Origin: Parietichytrium sp. I65-24A
Taxonomy: Eukaryota > Sar > Bigyra > Thraustochytrida > Thraustochytriidae
Length of the DNA stretch: 64,000 nucleotides
NCBI GenBank assembly: GCA_012862575.1
Contig: BLSF01000029.1
Span: 372,001-436,000 of the forward strand
Direction: 5' to 3'
Positions within the stretch are counted from its first letter, which is position 1. Every line of letters starts with the position of its first letter. Shown here piece by piece: positions 1-10,105 of this stretch. A model generated the notes under the pieces. It was not told the DNA's origin. It searched no databases and saw nothing but the letters and a program-made list of their open reading frames with translations. Both the position numbers and the translations under genes were made by a program.

Positions 1-2908
1 CCGTCCCTTGCGACTTCTTGCATGTCATTTCTGTTGTCGGGTTCTTGCGTTACGTCCGGGTGGTGAGGTATCGCATAATTTCCATAAGCAATGTGTTGTT
101 GTTACCTTTAGAATAGCGATGCTTCTTCGGCTTGTATGTAAGGATACGAAGTATTGGTTTCTGTTGATTTTGTCAGCGCCGCGGTATTTTTGCTCAGTCA
201 GGATATGTCAGGATTGCAGAGTGTCTAGTAGCAGAACAAGCAAAGACGGAGCGGACAAGTCTTGGTACTTTCGTTTCTTTTTTTTAAATCGAGCGGAGGA
301 AGGGTCAGATTCGGTCAAGGGTAGCTTGGGCAAGGTCGCAGAGTTGGTCTCCATTCGCCTGAGGCTTTTTAACATAAAATTAAACAAGAGGCAGAGCAAG
401 TCAAAGAATGTGCTTAGTGCCTCGTGAAGACATAATTCTAAAACGTGGAAAAGTAAAGTAGATCGGTGCTCAGAGTCAGTACTTCACCTCCTTGAGCTCG
501 AGAAACTCTTTGTGACTCTAGAGCTAGATGTCGGCATACTTCGGCGAGAACCCATCCAATCTTTGATCGAAGTAAGGCTACCCGCACATTCCGCACATCA
601 GTTCACTCGTGTCGTTTACCATCTGTGTGCCTCTGCGACCCTTACTTCCATTTCTTGTCTTGCCGCCAAGAGTCCCGAACTCTGCGTTTGTGCGTAACGA
701 ATGTGTGATCCTCAGGTTCTAGTCTTCCACAGAAGAGCGCTCGCCATTGCTCAACCTCACCTTGCAACGGTCTAGCTAGTAGCTCCTTTCGGTGGTAGCA
801 CGCATGTCTTGCTTCCAGCTGGCCGCCATTTCTTTTGGATCGGGCGGATCGGGGATAACATCTTACTTGGTCGCCACACTATGCGACCTGATAGTACGAT
901 TTCCTGCTCATAACGGTCCACACAATTGGCGTTGAAGGGGTTTCCAAAACAAAGGACGAGCAGTGAACACGACGGGCCTGTAGTGACAAGATCCAGCCAG
1001 GCTTTATGTCATAGTTTTCTGACGAGGGTATGGCCTGATTACGGCGAAAATTCAGAGTCAGGCCAATCAGGGGGCCTTACCAATGTTTTCATTTCCTTCT
1101 TCCTCCTTCGCCACTTGCCTCATTTCTCTCGTGGTCCCCCAAGTTCTGAAGAATCTCGTGTGCTTCAATGTCTGTCGTGCCTCGCTCGCCTTCCTGTTCC
1201 TCCTTGTTGGTCCGAGAAATTTCGTTTTTATTTTCAAAGTCCTGTTTTCACCCGCACGCAGACCTTTCTATTTTTCGTCCCACAAGTCAAATTGCCCCTG
1301 CCCTCGGTGGTCTCCTTCGTGCTTGAGATTTGCTTACTGACTGTGAGTACTACTTCCGACTTGAGTAGTAAGTAGAACACATTGCATTTGCAGTTTTCAT
1401 TGACCTTGGCGTTGCGCCACGTCGGGAAAATTTGGAATAGCCTTCGCATGCAGTCAATGTTGTGTCACGACGATTTCTGCAAACCTAGCCCAACTAGCAT
1501 AGTCAGAACACGGAAAGACGGGTAAATTAACAACAAAAAACAGAAAGTTTCCAAAGCTGGATCGGCTTTGTATCGTACGTGGGCCTAAAGTTAACCCTCG
1601 CGCCGTGTCCATGAACACTACGAACGTCTTCTTGGTCCTCTCTAAAAGATGAGAGGAGCAAAGGGGGCTGAAGAGACAGAAGAGAGGGAGTCATGCGCTC
1701 AAAATTCTGGGAAACTTCCGAAAAACTCGTACCGGTAGCCTTGAAGCTAGGACACGCTGTGACCCTCGTACCCCTCGTAGTTTAACTATCTATCTGGAGC
1801 GCTACTACACCCCAAGACCTCGCAAATGTGCAATTCCATTTATGCCAGTTATGGTTGCACTTACTGAGTCGGGTGAGAATCGCATGAACTTCAAGACCCC
1901 GAACAATACCTGTCCCGTGAGCGTCGGAGTTTTGGACTCGCAGTTTGTGTACCTAATCGGCTTTTCATGAGATGTAGGCCGACGGTGAATCTTTTGAAGT
2001 TGGTCCCCTTACCTTAGGTTACTCAGTAATACTCAGTACTTTGGAGGGAAAAAGAGATGTATTTTAAGCTTTGTACCGATAAGTTGAGTCATTGTTAGCT
2101 GCAGTCAGGTAGCATGTAATATCGGATTCATTGATTCACCCGACTCGCAACATTTTCTCATTCGTACATTTGCGCCGAACCTTATTATTTCTCTTCTCTT
2201 CTGCAATAAAATCACAGTCAATTAAAATAAAATAAAAATAAAGAAGAAGAAGAAAGAAGAATATAGGAGAGAAAAAAGATGTCCCGAGGAGTACTTGCTT
2301 TGAAAGTGACTCTTGTTTGCTTTTTCTTGTTTTCCACCTTCTTTCTTTTCGAACTTGCACAAAGCAAAACAGGCCCAAATTCCACTCCACACTTGGCTTA
2401 CTCCACACTTGGCTTGGTCCAACACGATGCGACACCCACATTCCTCCCTCTCTGGTCACCTACAAGCCTTTTCCTGCGGCCCATCCCATTTCCCATTTCC
2501 CATTTCCCACTTCCGATTGCTGGTGGAGCCAAGTGGAGCCGTGCGGAGCCTTGACTTTTGTCTTTTGTCAATCCTGATAGGCTCATGATGCAGCCTTCGC
2601 CGCGCTCAGTTCTCAGTCCCTGATAGTGTGCGACTCTCACGGACAAAAAAAAGTGTTTTCACGCATGATACTCGGAGTACCACTGACTTTTTTAACCATA
2701 AAGTCCGGAACCGGGTAAATAATGTCGCTCATGCTTGTGCACTAGGGCCTCGACTCACTGCGCCGGACCCGATGTTTGTGATGGCGAAAGTTTGTCCATA
2801 ATAGAAGATGCCGCCTGCCGCCTGCCGCGAAATCGAGTGGGGAAGAAATGGAGTGGGAATAACTCTCCGGTGAGGCGCGAGTGTGAGAGCGGCCAGAAGA
2901 TTATCGGT
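1..2908. other. Left-end stretch with no recognisable gene
   Basis: No open frame here looks like a known protein. The longest are 139-149 codons, low in complexity or odd in composition. Visible content is mostly AT-rich and purine/pyrimidine-skewed, including an A/G-rich block around 2225-2280 and a short direct repeat of CCCATTTCC units near 2485-2515. An interrupted gene with short exons cannot be excluded by eye. Confidence 0.5.
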
Positions 2909-3573
2909 TCAGAACGAACCAACCGGTTGGCTCGGAGGCTTGGTCCAGCGCAAAAGATCATTGCTTTCGTAAATGCTTTGGAAACGCGTCTCCTCAGGTG
3001 CTGCTGTTGCATCTCCACGACCTCTTTGTCGCCCTTCAAATGGCGGACACTGGATCACACAGTAAGCTTGTTGTCTGAGACTCATGGGCGAAGAAACATA
3101 GGATGCGGGACGGATCATATGTGCAAGTTGTGCAAGGACCGAACCAGCGGCGTTTAGGCTAGCAAGTCTATTCGTCGGATTCGATTTATCTTGTGTGGAC
3201 GACTCGCGCGACACAGCGAGTGAGGATGTCTCCACGCCCAACTCAACAGTACAGTAAACTAGCCCGAATAACACTTGCAGAATTGCCAGAATGTCAAAGA
3301 ACTTGACCGCCCTCCTCCTTTCCAGGCGGATCATATGGCGCTAAGGCACCAGCAACAATAGTGCAGAGTCTGGTTTTTGGCTTGCGATGAGAATATCGAC
3401 CAGTACTAACAACAGATCGAATACAGCAATCCGCAAGGAGCTTGCTGACTGTCACTCACCTGTAGGCCCAGATCCTTTTCGCTCCGTTGATTTGACCATC
3501 GCTGAACGCTGGCTTGGTGGGCAAAGAGCTCGTGGACGTGCGTGAGCGTGTCTTCAAGCGATCCAGCAGCATC
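2909..3573 (-). CDS. Possible small spliced membrane protein, unidentified
   Basis: Tentative gene on the minus strand, divergent from the FG-GAP gene with only about 60 bp between the two ATGs. The first exon would run from the ATG at 3573 to about 3462 and ends in a near-ideal donor, CTACAG|GTGAGT. A second block down to 2909 encodes RRRAVKFFD followed by a hydrophobic, membrane-like stretch (ILAILQVLFGLVYC). An acceptor near 3319 would keep the frame and join the two blocks, but it lacks a good pyrimidine tract, so the exact junction is uncertain. I do not recognise a family. An alternative acceptor near 3407 also gives an open but shorter frame. The pyrimidine-rich TTATTTTCTTCCAG directly before the ATG could itself be an acceptor, in which case this is an internal exon. 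Confidence 0.3.
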
Positions 3574-3634
3574 TGGAAGAAAATAAGTTTGGCAGTTCTT
3601 TGAGCGCGGGCTTCAGGCAAAAGCGTTGAACACG

Positions 3635-5113
3635 ATGCAGGTGTTCGCGTCATTCAAGTTGGCGCTCGTTTCGGCGCAGCTACTTATCATTTTCGAGCGC
3701 ACGAGCGCGGAGTTTGAATCTCTCACTTCATCCAACAACCCTTTTGACGGGTACGACATAGGGGTTGACTCCATCTTTACATTTGCGGACCTTGACGGTG
3801 ACGGTGACCCGGACGCCTTGTGTGGTCAGCAAGATGGCACAATGTCATACCTCTCGAACGTTGGTAGTGCTACTAACCCAGTGTTCACGGAACTCACTGG
3901 AGCAGGCAACCCAGTCTCCGGGATAGACGTTGGGGACAGCTCAAGCCCGGTCTTTGTGGACATCGACGGAGATGGCGACTTTGACATTTTCGTTGGTTCG
4001 GCCAGTGGTTCTTTCACTTTTTTGCGCAATCTTGGTACTCCTACGTCGCCGAATTACGCTGTTGTATCCGGGAGCAGCAATCCTCTCGATACTCTCACTC
4101 ATCAGTATGGAGTTCCAGCTTTTGTGGATATTGACAACGATGGCGATTATGATCTTTTTGTCGGCAACCAGGACGGGACCCTAACCTTCTATCTTAACAC
4201 TGGAGATGCAAGTTCCGCTTCCTTTACTGTGCAGAGTGGATCTAGCAATCCATTTATCGGCGTTGATGTTGGTGTCAGAGCAAGCCCAACTTTCTTGGAC
4301 TTGGATGGAGACGGTGACTTTGATGCCTTCGTCGGCGAAGGGAGCGGTGTTGTCAACTACTACGAGAACACTGGGAGTGCTTCGGGGGCGATTTTTCTGT
4401 CCCAAGTAGGGCTCGATAACCCACTTGTCGCGGTCAGTATTAGCGCCTCCACATTTCCGACTGTTGTGGACATGGACGGGGACGGCTACTCGGACGTGAT
4501 CATCGGAAATGGTGATGGGACAGCACTCTACTATCATTGGCTCGTAGAGTGCGACCCGCGTGTCCTGGCGGTGGTAGACCGCACTTTTGCGACAGGGGCC
4601 GCGACGTACGTTGACGAACAGCGCACCATGTTGGAAGAAGTGGTCAGCGCACTTACATTTGGAAGCTCAATGAACTTCGGCATTCTCAACGTGGTCCATC
4701 ACAGCGTTAGATGGCATTCACCGCTGACCAACCCCTCGGTCACAGACCAGAACTCGTTATTGACCGAAATTGGGGAGATCAGTGGCGGCTACAATCACAG
4801 GGCGAGTAACTTTTGGCTTCTGTTCCGTGGTTACGGCGACTTGATCGCGGATGCAAGCAATCCGAGCTTTATCTTCATTCTCTCTGATGGGCACCTGCTT
4901 TACGAGAGCAATTGGCGTGGAATGCTGCGCGCAAAGCAGAGTATGGAGGCGCGCCTAGGCTCAACGATGCCAACGATTATTTGCTACCGCTTGCGAGTCA
5001 ATAAATGGACACGGTTCATGGAGGAAGTGTGCGACGAATTCTTCTATCCTGGCATGGATGGCAAGACCACCGCACAGATCGGCCAGGACATTGCGGATGT
5101 GATTTGTCCTTAA
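3635..5113 (+). CDS. Secreted FG-GAP/VCBS-repeat protein with vWA-like C-terminal domain
   Basis: A 492-residue protein starting at the ATG at 3635; a longer frame would need a TTG start. Residues 1 to about 26 form a signal peptide with hydrophobic core KLALVSAQLLII, so the protein is probably secreted or on the cell surface. Five tandem FG-GAP/VCBS-type units follow, each with an acidic calcium-loop motif of the form DxDxDGDxxD, at about 52-60, 109-117, 165-173, 222-230 and 279-287. Their period is very regular, 56-57 residues. FG-GAP repeats usually build beta-propellers that bind calcium and other proteins. The last 190 residues resemble a von Willebrand A fold: a strand ending in VVDRT where a MIDAS loop would lie, and a later FILSDG strand. 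The MIDAS residues are not the canonical DxSxS, so metal binding there is doubtful. An AATAAA lies about 20 bp after the stop (5132-5137). Ligand unknown. Confidence 0.85.
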   Translation: MQVFASFKLALVSAQLLIIFERTSAEFESLTSSNNPFDGYDIGVDSIFTFADLDGDGDPDALCGQQDGTMSYLSNVGSATNPVFTELTGAGNPVSGIDVGDSSSPVFVDIDGDGDFDIFVGSASGSFTFLRNLGTPTSPNYAVVSGSSNPLDTLTHQYGVPAFVDIDNDGDYDLFVGNQDGTLTFYLNTGDASSASFTVQSGSSNPFIGVDVGVRASPTFLDLDGDGDFDAFVGEGSGVVNYYENTGSASGAIFLSQVGLDNPLVAVSISASTFPTVVDMDGDGYSDVIIGNGDGTALYYHWLVECDPRVLAVVDRTFATGAATYVDEQRTMLEEVVSALTFGSSMNFGILNVVHHSVRWHSPLTNPSVTDQNSLLTEIGEISGGYNHRASNFWLLFRGYGDLIADASNPSFIFILSDGHLLYESNWRGMLRAKQSMEARLGSTMPTIICYRLRVNKWTRFMEEVCDEFFYPGMDGKTTAQIGQDIADVICP

Positions 5114-6051
5114 TGTGAGCAGAAGAAGCCCAATAAAACAGTTCTGACTTGCCTTGCCGTAAATACGTGCAGAGTTTGCGCAAAATACTCAAATCAAGCT
5201 AACATTCAGAATAGAAAAGTTATTCTCCCTGTACTGTTCAAACGAGCCTTTTATCACAGTCCAACACGATTTTCACGTACTCGTATGGAAAAGATGAATT
5301 CGTTTCTGCTTGCGCCCGTATCCTCGTGCCGTTTTAAAAAGAGAAGAAATTTATCGACGTCCCTTCCCACTTGCCCGTCTTTGCTGTGTCTTCTGAACTG
5401 ACATTCTGACATGAAGAGCAATCCACTTCTATCACCTTCATTCTCGGGATGGGATTGATGGGATCCAACCAACAACAACAACACCAGGGAGGGAGGGATG
5501 AGAGGCATGGATAACTAACAGTAAGAACAACGAGCCATGATCAATGAACTCTTCTCTTCGTCTGTTCCAGACGCCTTGCACCAAGCTGAGGCTATGCAGA
5601 TAGGTAACACTTCAGCCCTCACATCACCACACACTCCTCCAGCAAAAGTACGCGAGGACATCTGACGTATGCTATTACTGTTTTGGGAAGAATCTAGGAA
5701 CGCAAGAGCCAACTGCATTAACCGAGGTCTTAAGGTACAGATTTGCAAAGACAGGAAAACAGTTTCGAGTTGCTCTCAAGGCACGTTTGGACTGTTTGGA
5801 CTGTCGACCGAAAGAGAAGGTTTACTCAGTTTACTCGTAGAGTGACTGACTTCATTCAAGAGAAGCTAGCTCCTCGTCGAAGTGACTTGAAGGTTGTGCA
5901 GAGTGAGTTGAATGTGTCTTTGGTAAAGCGTTTGTTGTTGCAAAAAGAGTACTCGTGTGGACGCAGGGTCCTTACCTTCTCTGTGTTGGCTCTCCGTTCT
6001 CTGTTGTTCTGGTGTAGGTTTTAGGTTTGTAGGTTTGCAGGTTTGCAGAGC
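5114..6051. other. Intergenic spacer
   Basis: Separates two genes on the plus strand. It holds a possible polyadenylation signal at 5132-5137 close to the upstream stop, then sequence without a recognisable gene. Just before the downstream ATG there is a short tandem run of TTTGTAGG/TTTGCAGG units (about 6022-6048). Confidence 0.5.
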
Positions 6052-7143
6052 ATGTGGGCGCGAAGAGGAACGAGTTTGCTGGCGAGATGGGCGGGAGCTG
6101 CTAGTGCTGTTTCCCTGGGAGGATCTGTGCTGATGAGGGTCGGATTTGCAGAGGAAACTTCTCCGTCCGAAGCCGCAAAAGTTGCACACGATGCAGGCTC
6201 CTCTGCTGATGAAAAGGCGCCGGAGAGTGACGCTGCAAACGCGGAGCCGGTGAAGGAGGAGCCGCGAAAATGGTCCTATACGCCTACGGCGCAAGACTAT
6301 GCTGGAATATTTCTTGACGCAGAGAGTAGGGATATGCTGAAGAAGAGGTTCCCGCCGCTATTCCCGGAGCAATATTACGATCATATGACGGTCATGTACG
6401 AGCCGTCCGTGGATGACGTGCTTGAGCAGGACGACCTGCTTACGGAGGAGTACAAACTGCACGTCGTGGGCTATGCGCAAGACGAGGCGTGCCAAACGCT
6501 GTTGGTAGAAGCGGAACACCCACATCTTGCTACTCAAAACAAGTTTGCGCACATCACATTGTCCGTCAAGGGCGGCGATACCTACGCCGCCAAGTACAGC
6601 AACACGCTTTTGCACCGCCTCGCTGCCGTAAAGGAGGCCAAAGCGGCATTCAGGCTTCTTGCAAACAATCCAGAGCAACCTACGGTTTGGCACGGTACGT
6701 TGCCGGAGGCCGGAACCTTTTCTCCGTCGCGAGCTAGCTTTTACAATGTGGAAGATGAAAAGATCCAGGTCACCGGGACCTATTGCCTTGCAAGTGAGTG
6801 GGACGGGCAGTCGTGTTCGTACGACCGCGAAAACCATTGCTCGTTCTGCAAGTACATGAAGGGAGGTCCGTGCCGCACACAGTTCTCTGCATGGGAGAAG
6901 TGCATCTCTGCTAGCAAGAAAGACGAGAGTGAGGACGACTTTGTCGATCGCTGTGCGTCGCAAACGTTAGTGCTCAAGAATTGCGTCGATGCTCACCCTG
7001 AGTATTATTACGTCTTGTCAGACGATGATGATGACAAGGACAAGGACAAGATCTCACCAGAAGAGCAAGGTGATGACAGTGACCTGATCAACGAAGATGT
7101 GCAAGTAGAGAACCCCCCAGCTGCTGATAGTAAAAAACAATGA
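6052..7143 (+). CDS. Mitochondrial-type protein with 2H-phosphoesterase-like and GCK (twin CX9C) domains
   Basis: A 363-residue protein from the ATG at 6052; the longer frame would need TTG. The N-terminus is rich in Arg, Ser and Ala (MWARRGTSLLARWAG) and then hydrophobic, as in mitochondrial presequences. Residues about 75-190 carry two HxT motifs, H111-M-T and H167-I-T, spaced as in the 2H phosphoesterase superfamily, with a preceding FPP segment and a following KYSN segment. The C-terminal part (about 255-320) matches the GCK domain: a CX2C pair (C263, C266), then C274-x9-C284 and C301-x9-C311, followed by AHPEYY. Twin CX9C proteins are oxidised by Mia40 in the mitochondrial intermembrane space, so the likely site is that compartment (inference). 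The tail is strongly acidic (DDDDDK and EE runs). RNA or cyclic-nucleotide end processing would fit the 2H part but is unproven. Confidence 0.8.
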   Translation: MWARRGTSLLARWAGAASAVSLGGSVLMRVGFAEETSPSEAAKVAHDAGSSADEKAPESDAANAEPVKEEPRKWSYTPTAQDYAGIFLDAESRDMLKKRFPPLFPEQYYDHMTVMYEPSVDDVLEQDDLLTEEYKLHVVGYAQDEACQTLLVEAEHPHLATQNKFAHITLSVKGGDTYAAKYSNTLLHRLAAVKEAKAAFRLLANNPEQPTVWHGTLPEAGTFSPSRASFYNVEDEKIQVTGTYCLASEWDGQSCSYDRENHCSFCKYMKGGPCRTQFSAWEKCISASKKDESEDDFVDRCASQTLVLKNCVDAHPEYYYVLSDDDDDKDKDKISPEEQGDDSDLINEDVQVENPPAADSKKQ

Positions 7144-7489
7144 AAACCTTTCCTCATTTCAAAAGTACTGCTTGGCTTTGTTCTATCGTTTTGGGTGGGT
7201 AAGACGATATTGTTGCAAGCGTCGCGCCAAGTGCAAGGAGTGGTGTCATGCAATACTCTGTTGTTCATGACATGGATGACTTTGAAACAAAAAGAAGAAG
7301 GGAAGACAACTCAGGCTTGCTTTTCGTGAAGAGCTTTAGACCAAAAAATATGCGCGCAAGTAATCTATCAAGAAACAACATGGTGTTCTTTCTTTGTTAG
7401 AGTTCAAATTGTGCTGGATGATTGGATTGAGGCTTAGCGCAATAAGAGTCAAGGAAGCAGGTTTTAGAAACAGAAGCCGGCCACACGCA
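7144..7489. other. Convergent intergenic spacer
   Basis: Lies between the ends of two convergent genes. AT-rich; no gene or clear terminator structure seen. Confidence 0.5.
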
Positions 7490-10105
7490 TTAGAGCACAA
7501 ACACAAAATCCGACATGTCAAGAGATGTTGGCCGGGTTTTCAGATAGGCAGGGGGCTGGCTCATCAAGTCATTTCCAAAAGCAGCTTTGGCTTCTTCGGT
7601 ACTTATGGTGGGAACCACACCCTCAACAATGTCAACCCGAGTTTCAAAATACTCGTCGAGAAGTTCGATGTCCAAAAGTCGATTTTGCAGCACTTCGAAA
7701 GTTGACGCGCGACACAGAATCCAAGTTTCTGGAACTTCGTCGTTCATTACCGCTTTTGCTTTGAGAAACTGTGCGATGCGGAGCCGTGGCTCCCCTTGAT
7801 ACTTATCTAAGCACTTCAAAAAGATCATCGCTCCTGAACCGATACGAAAGTTTTGGCTGCGAAGATGGCTAGAGCTGAAACTTGCGGTTTCAGAGTCAAA
7901 ACTGAGTGGTCCAGATATCGCAAAGCCTTGCCAAGAGTACATTTCGAGCCGCAGAGTGTTCATGAAAACATTTTCATTCTTCGTAGAGGTGACAACGCTC
8001 AAAATATCAGCGTCAATCATCTCGATAACAGCTTTGTAATCTTGGTGGATGATTACCTGATACACAAAGTCGTGCGAGACAACCGGAGGGCTATTGGCAC
8101 CTTTTCGCTTGAGTACATTAAGCTCGGAGAGAGCCTCTTCCCTCAACACATCCCCGTCACAAACCCAAATATCGGCCGAATCTTCAGCTCGAACTAACGT
8201 TGCGCCAGCAAGGCGGAGAATATCCCTAATCTCCCGAAACCCTTTGCAGGGCGAAACATGAATGCGCACGCCACTAAAACAAGGCTTTGCTCGTGAGTTG
8301 CTGGAGTCCAGCCCGTAGACCCACGAGAAGTTATCAGTTAACAGGCTTGGGCCAGAAGGGAGCGTGTACATGCCAAGCTCAAGCCAGCTTTGCGCCAGCG
8401 TTGAATCTCGAATATAGTTGGGGTGCACAAGCGCAAAACCAGCGGCCATGATACACATACCGGCAAAAGTATGAGCCTGCGCGGGTGACATGATGAAAAC
8501 GCTGTTGGTGTCGTACTTTGGGTTGGCGAGGGATTCAATAAACTCTCCAGGCTGCTTTGCCCTCCAGTCCAGCGCTCGCCCACCAATTTCGCGCGCCAAG
8601 CTAATGAGACCATCGTCCACTTTGCCGGCAAAAATAAACCGCAGTCTTCCCTCTCCCGTTTTTAATTTGACTGCAAGTAGGCTCTTTGAAGACTCTAAGA
8701 GTGGGCCATAACCAGGTGTCATCCCCAAATATTGCATTCCGCCAGGTGCTTCCAAAGCACGGACTCGCTTTCGAATTCCTAGTTTGCGCCGACTGAACCA
8801 TCGGTCTGATTGCCGAGGCGATGAAGTCAGATCCACGTGGCTGCTCTCTTTATCAGGCGGTCGAGACTTCGCCGATGCCCTCGCTGGAACAACGGATGGG
8901 AGGCTAACCTGACTCGAAGAAAGAAGACTTCTTGCACGTTTGGATGCCCCTGCCCCTGTCGTTTCTACCAAATGTGTCTGCGAGTCACCCTCGAACGAGG
9001 TTTTCCGCTTATTGACACCGTTCTCGCTAGTTCTACGGGCTTCGACATCTTCGCCCGCAGTTCTACCATGGCCTTTGCGCTCATGAGAGTTTAGGCTCTG
9101 AACGGATGCACTGTCCCCACTTGAGTTCGGTCGCGCAACACTTTTATTGGCGCCAGCGCGCAAAATATCGTCTTGAAGCCTTGCCCCTATTTCCGACCAA
9201 GCTTCGCCATCTTGCAGAGAATCGAGGCCGTCAATTGCGTCATCTTCAAGCTCATCGTTCTTGGTGGGGCTACTAGGTAGCCTAATCTTGGGTCGTGAAG
9301 CTGCTTCTGATGTGGAATGCTCCGAGCGACTGCTTCCGGCCAAGCGCACAGTCATATGATGCTTGCGCCAGTAACTATACCCAGCCAAAAGGTCCTCATT
9401 GTCTATGACATGTTGAACAATGTCATTCGGCGAAGTAAAGTAATCGACGCGATCTTCGCCTTGCGGCCTACCACGAACTACTCGCGTCTCGGGGGGAACG
9501 TAATACCAGAGTACAAGGCCCTTCCCAGAATAACTCTTCCATTTCTTAAGTTTGAGCCACTCGTAAAGGTCCTTAAAGTCGATGGGGATCCCGTTAAGAT
9601 CCTCTGGCTTCCTCCCCTCGGACACTGCCGACGAAACCACGCTCTCAGCTCGTCCTTTTGAACGAGAAGGGGAAGGGGAGGAGGGGGAGGCCGAACTACT
9701 GCGAGGTCGAGCAGCCACCTTGACGCGTGAAGCCCTACGTTTTGTCGGAACCTTTGCATCCGCAATCGCGCTGTTCTCCGATGCAAACGATTTGGCGCGA
9801 AATGGCTCTCTCAAAGCCTCTTCCTCGCTCGTTAGCGACCTCCCGCGAAGCGCACGAATCTGATCTACCACGGCGTGTGCCTCATGGTCAGACTTGAGCA
9901 GACACTGTTGTAGGACCTGGCTTGGAAGAAACGCCGACTCTTGCGGGACAGGAACCAAGTCCTCATCAAAGCCTGGGATGACGAACATAATTTGCTTTTG
10001 CACATGTCTCATTCGCCATCCGTCTCTGTAAAGTCGTGACCAAAGGAGCCTTACAGCATGTCGCAATTCTTCTTCCGAGAGAGCGCCGCCGCCGTCGTCT
10101 CCCAT
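7490..10105 (-). CDS. Nuclear protein with tandem BRCT-like repeats, BAH-like C-terminus and duplicated W-rich module
   Basis: An 871-residue single-exon protein with a clean ATG. Residues about 11-75 and 173-245 are two diverged copies of a module with LW..L...GW and L..WYYVPPE...DYF patterns; I do not know its name. The linkers are Ser/Pro/basic rich with several SP sites and likely NLS runs (TKRR, NKRK, SKRAR). Residues about 485-590 look like a first BRCT domain ending in YTLPSG, as in the 53BP1/Crb2 type. Residues about 608-695 are a second BRCT-like unit (GVRIHVSP...LAGATLVRAEDSADIWVCD...VVSHDFVYQVI). Residues about 715-835 resemble a BAH domain (FRIGSGAMIFL...PETWILCRASTFE). Together this suggests a chromatin-bound DNA-damage checkpoint mediator or phosphopeptide reader. 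BRCT is fairly safe; the BAH call and the exact pathway are inference. Confidence 0.75.
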   Translation of the reverse strand: MGDDGGGALSEEELRHAVRLLWSRLYRDGWRMRHVQKQIMFVIPGFDEDLVPVPQESAFLPSQVLQQCLLKSDHEAHAVVDQIRALRGRSLTSEEEALREPFRAKSFASENSAIADAKVPTKRRASRVKVAARPRSSSASPSSPSPSRSKGRAESVVSSAVSEGRKPEDLNGIPIDFKDLYEWLKLKKWKSYSGKGLVLWYYVPPETRVVRGRPQGEDRVDYFTSPNDIVQHVIDNEDLLAGYSYWRKHHMTVRLAGSSRSEHSTSEAASRPKIRLPSSPTKNDELEDDAIDGLDSLQDGEAWSEIGARLQDDILRAGANKSVARPNSSGDSASVQSLNSHERKGHGRTAGEDVEARRTSENGVNKRKTSFEGDSQTHLVETTGAGASKRARSLLSSSQVSLPSVVPARASAKSRPPDKESSHVDLTSSPRQSDRWFSRRKLGIRKRVRALEAPGGMQYLGMTPGYGPLLESSKSLLAVKLKTGEGRLRFIFAGKVDDGLISLAREIGGRALDWRAKQPGEFIESLANPKYDTNSVFIMSPAQAHTFAGMCIMAAGFALVHPNYIRDSTLAQSWLELGMYTLPSGPSLLTDNFSWVYGLDSSNSRAKPCFSGVRIHVSPCKGFREIRDILRLAGATLVRAEDSADIWVCDGDVLREEALSELNVLKRKGANSPPVVSHDFVYQVIIHQDYKAVIEMIDADILSVVTSTKNENVFMNTLRLEMYSWQGFAISGPLSFDSETASFSSSHLRSQNFRIGSGAMIFLKCLDKYQGEPRLRIAQFLKAKAVMNDEVPETWILCRASTFEVLQNRLLDIELLDEYFETRVDIVEGVVPTISTEEAKAAFGNDLMSQPPAYLKTRPTSLDMSDFVFVL

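Noticed and set aside
8-427. 139-codon frame at the left edge
   Set aside because: No ATG context, domain or coding-like composition could be supported.
926-1375. 149-codon frame with a donor-like GTGAGT near its end
   Set aside because: Phe/Ser/Leu-rich, likely a pyrimidine-tract artefact; no acceptor exon found.
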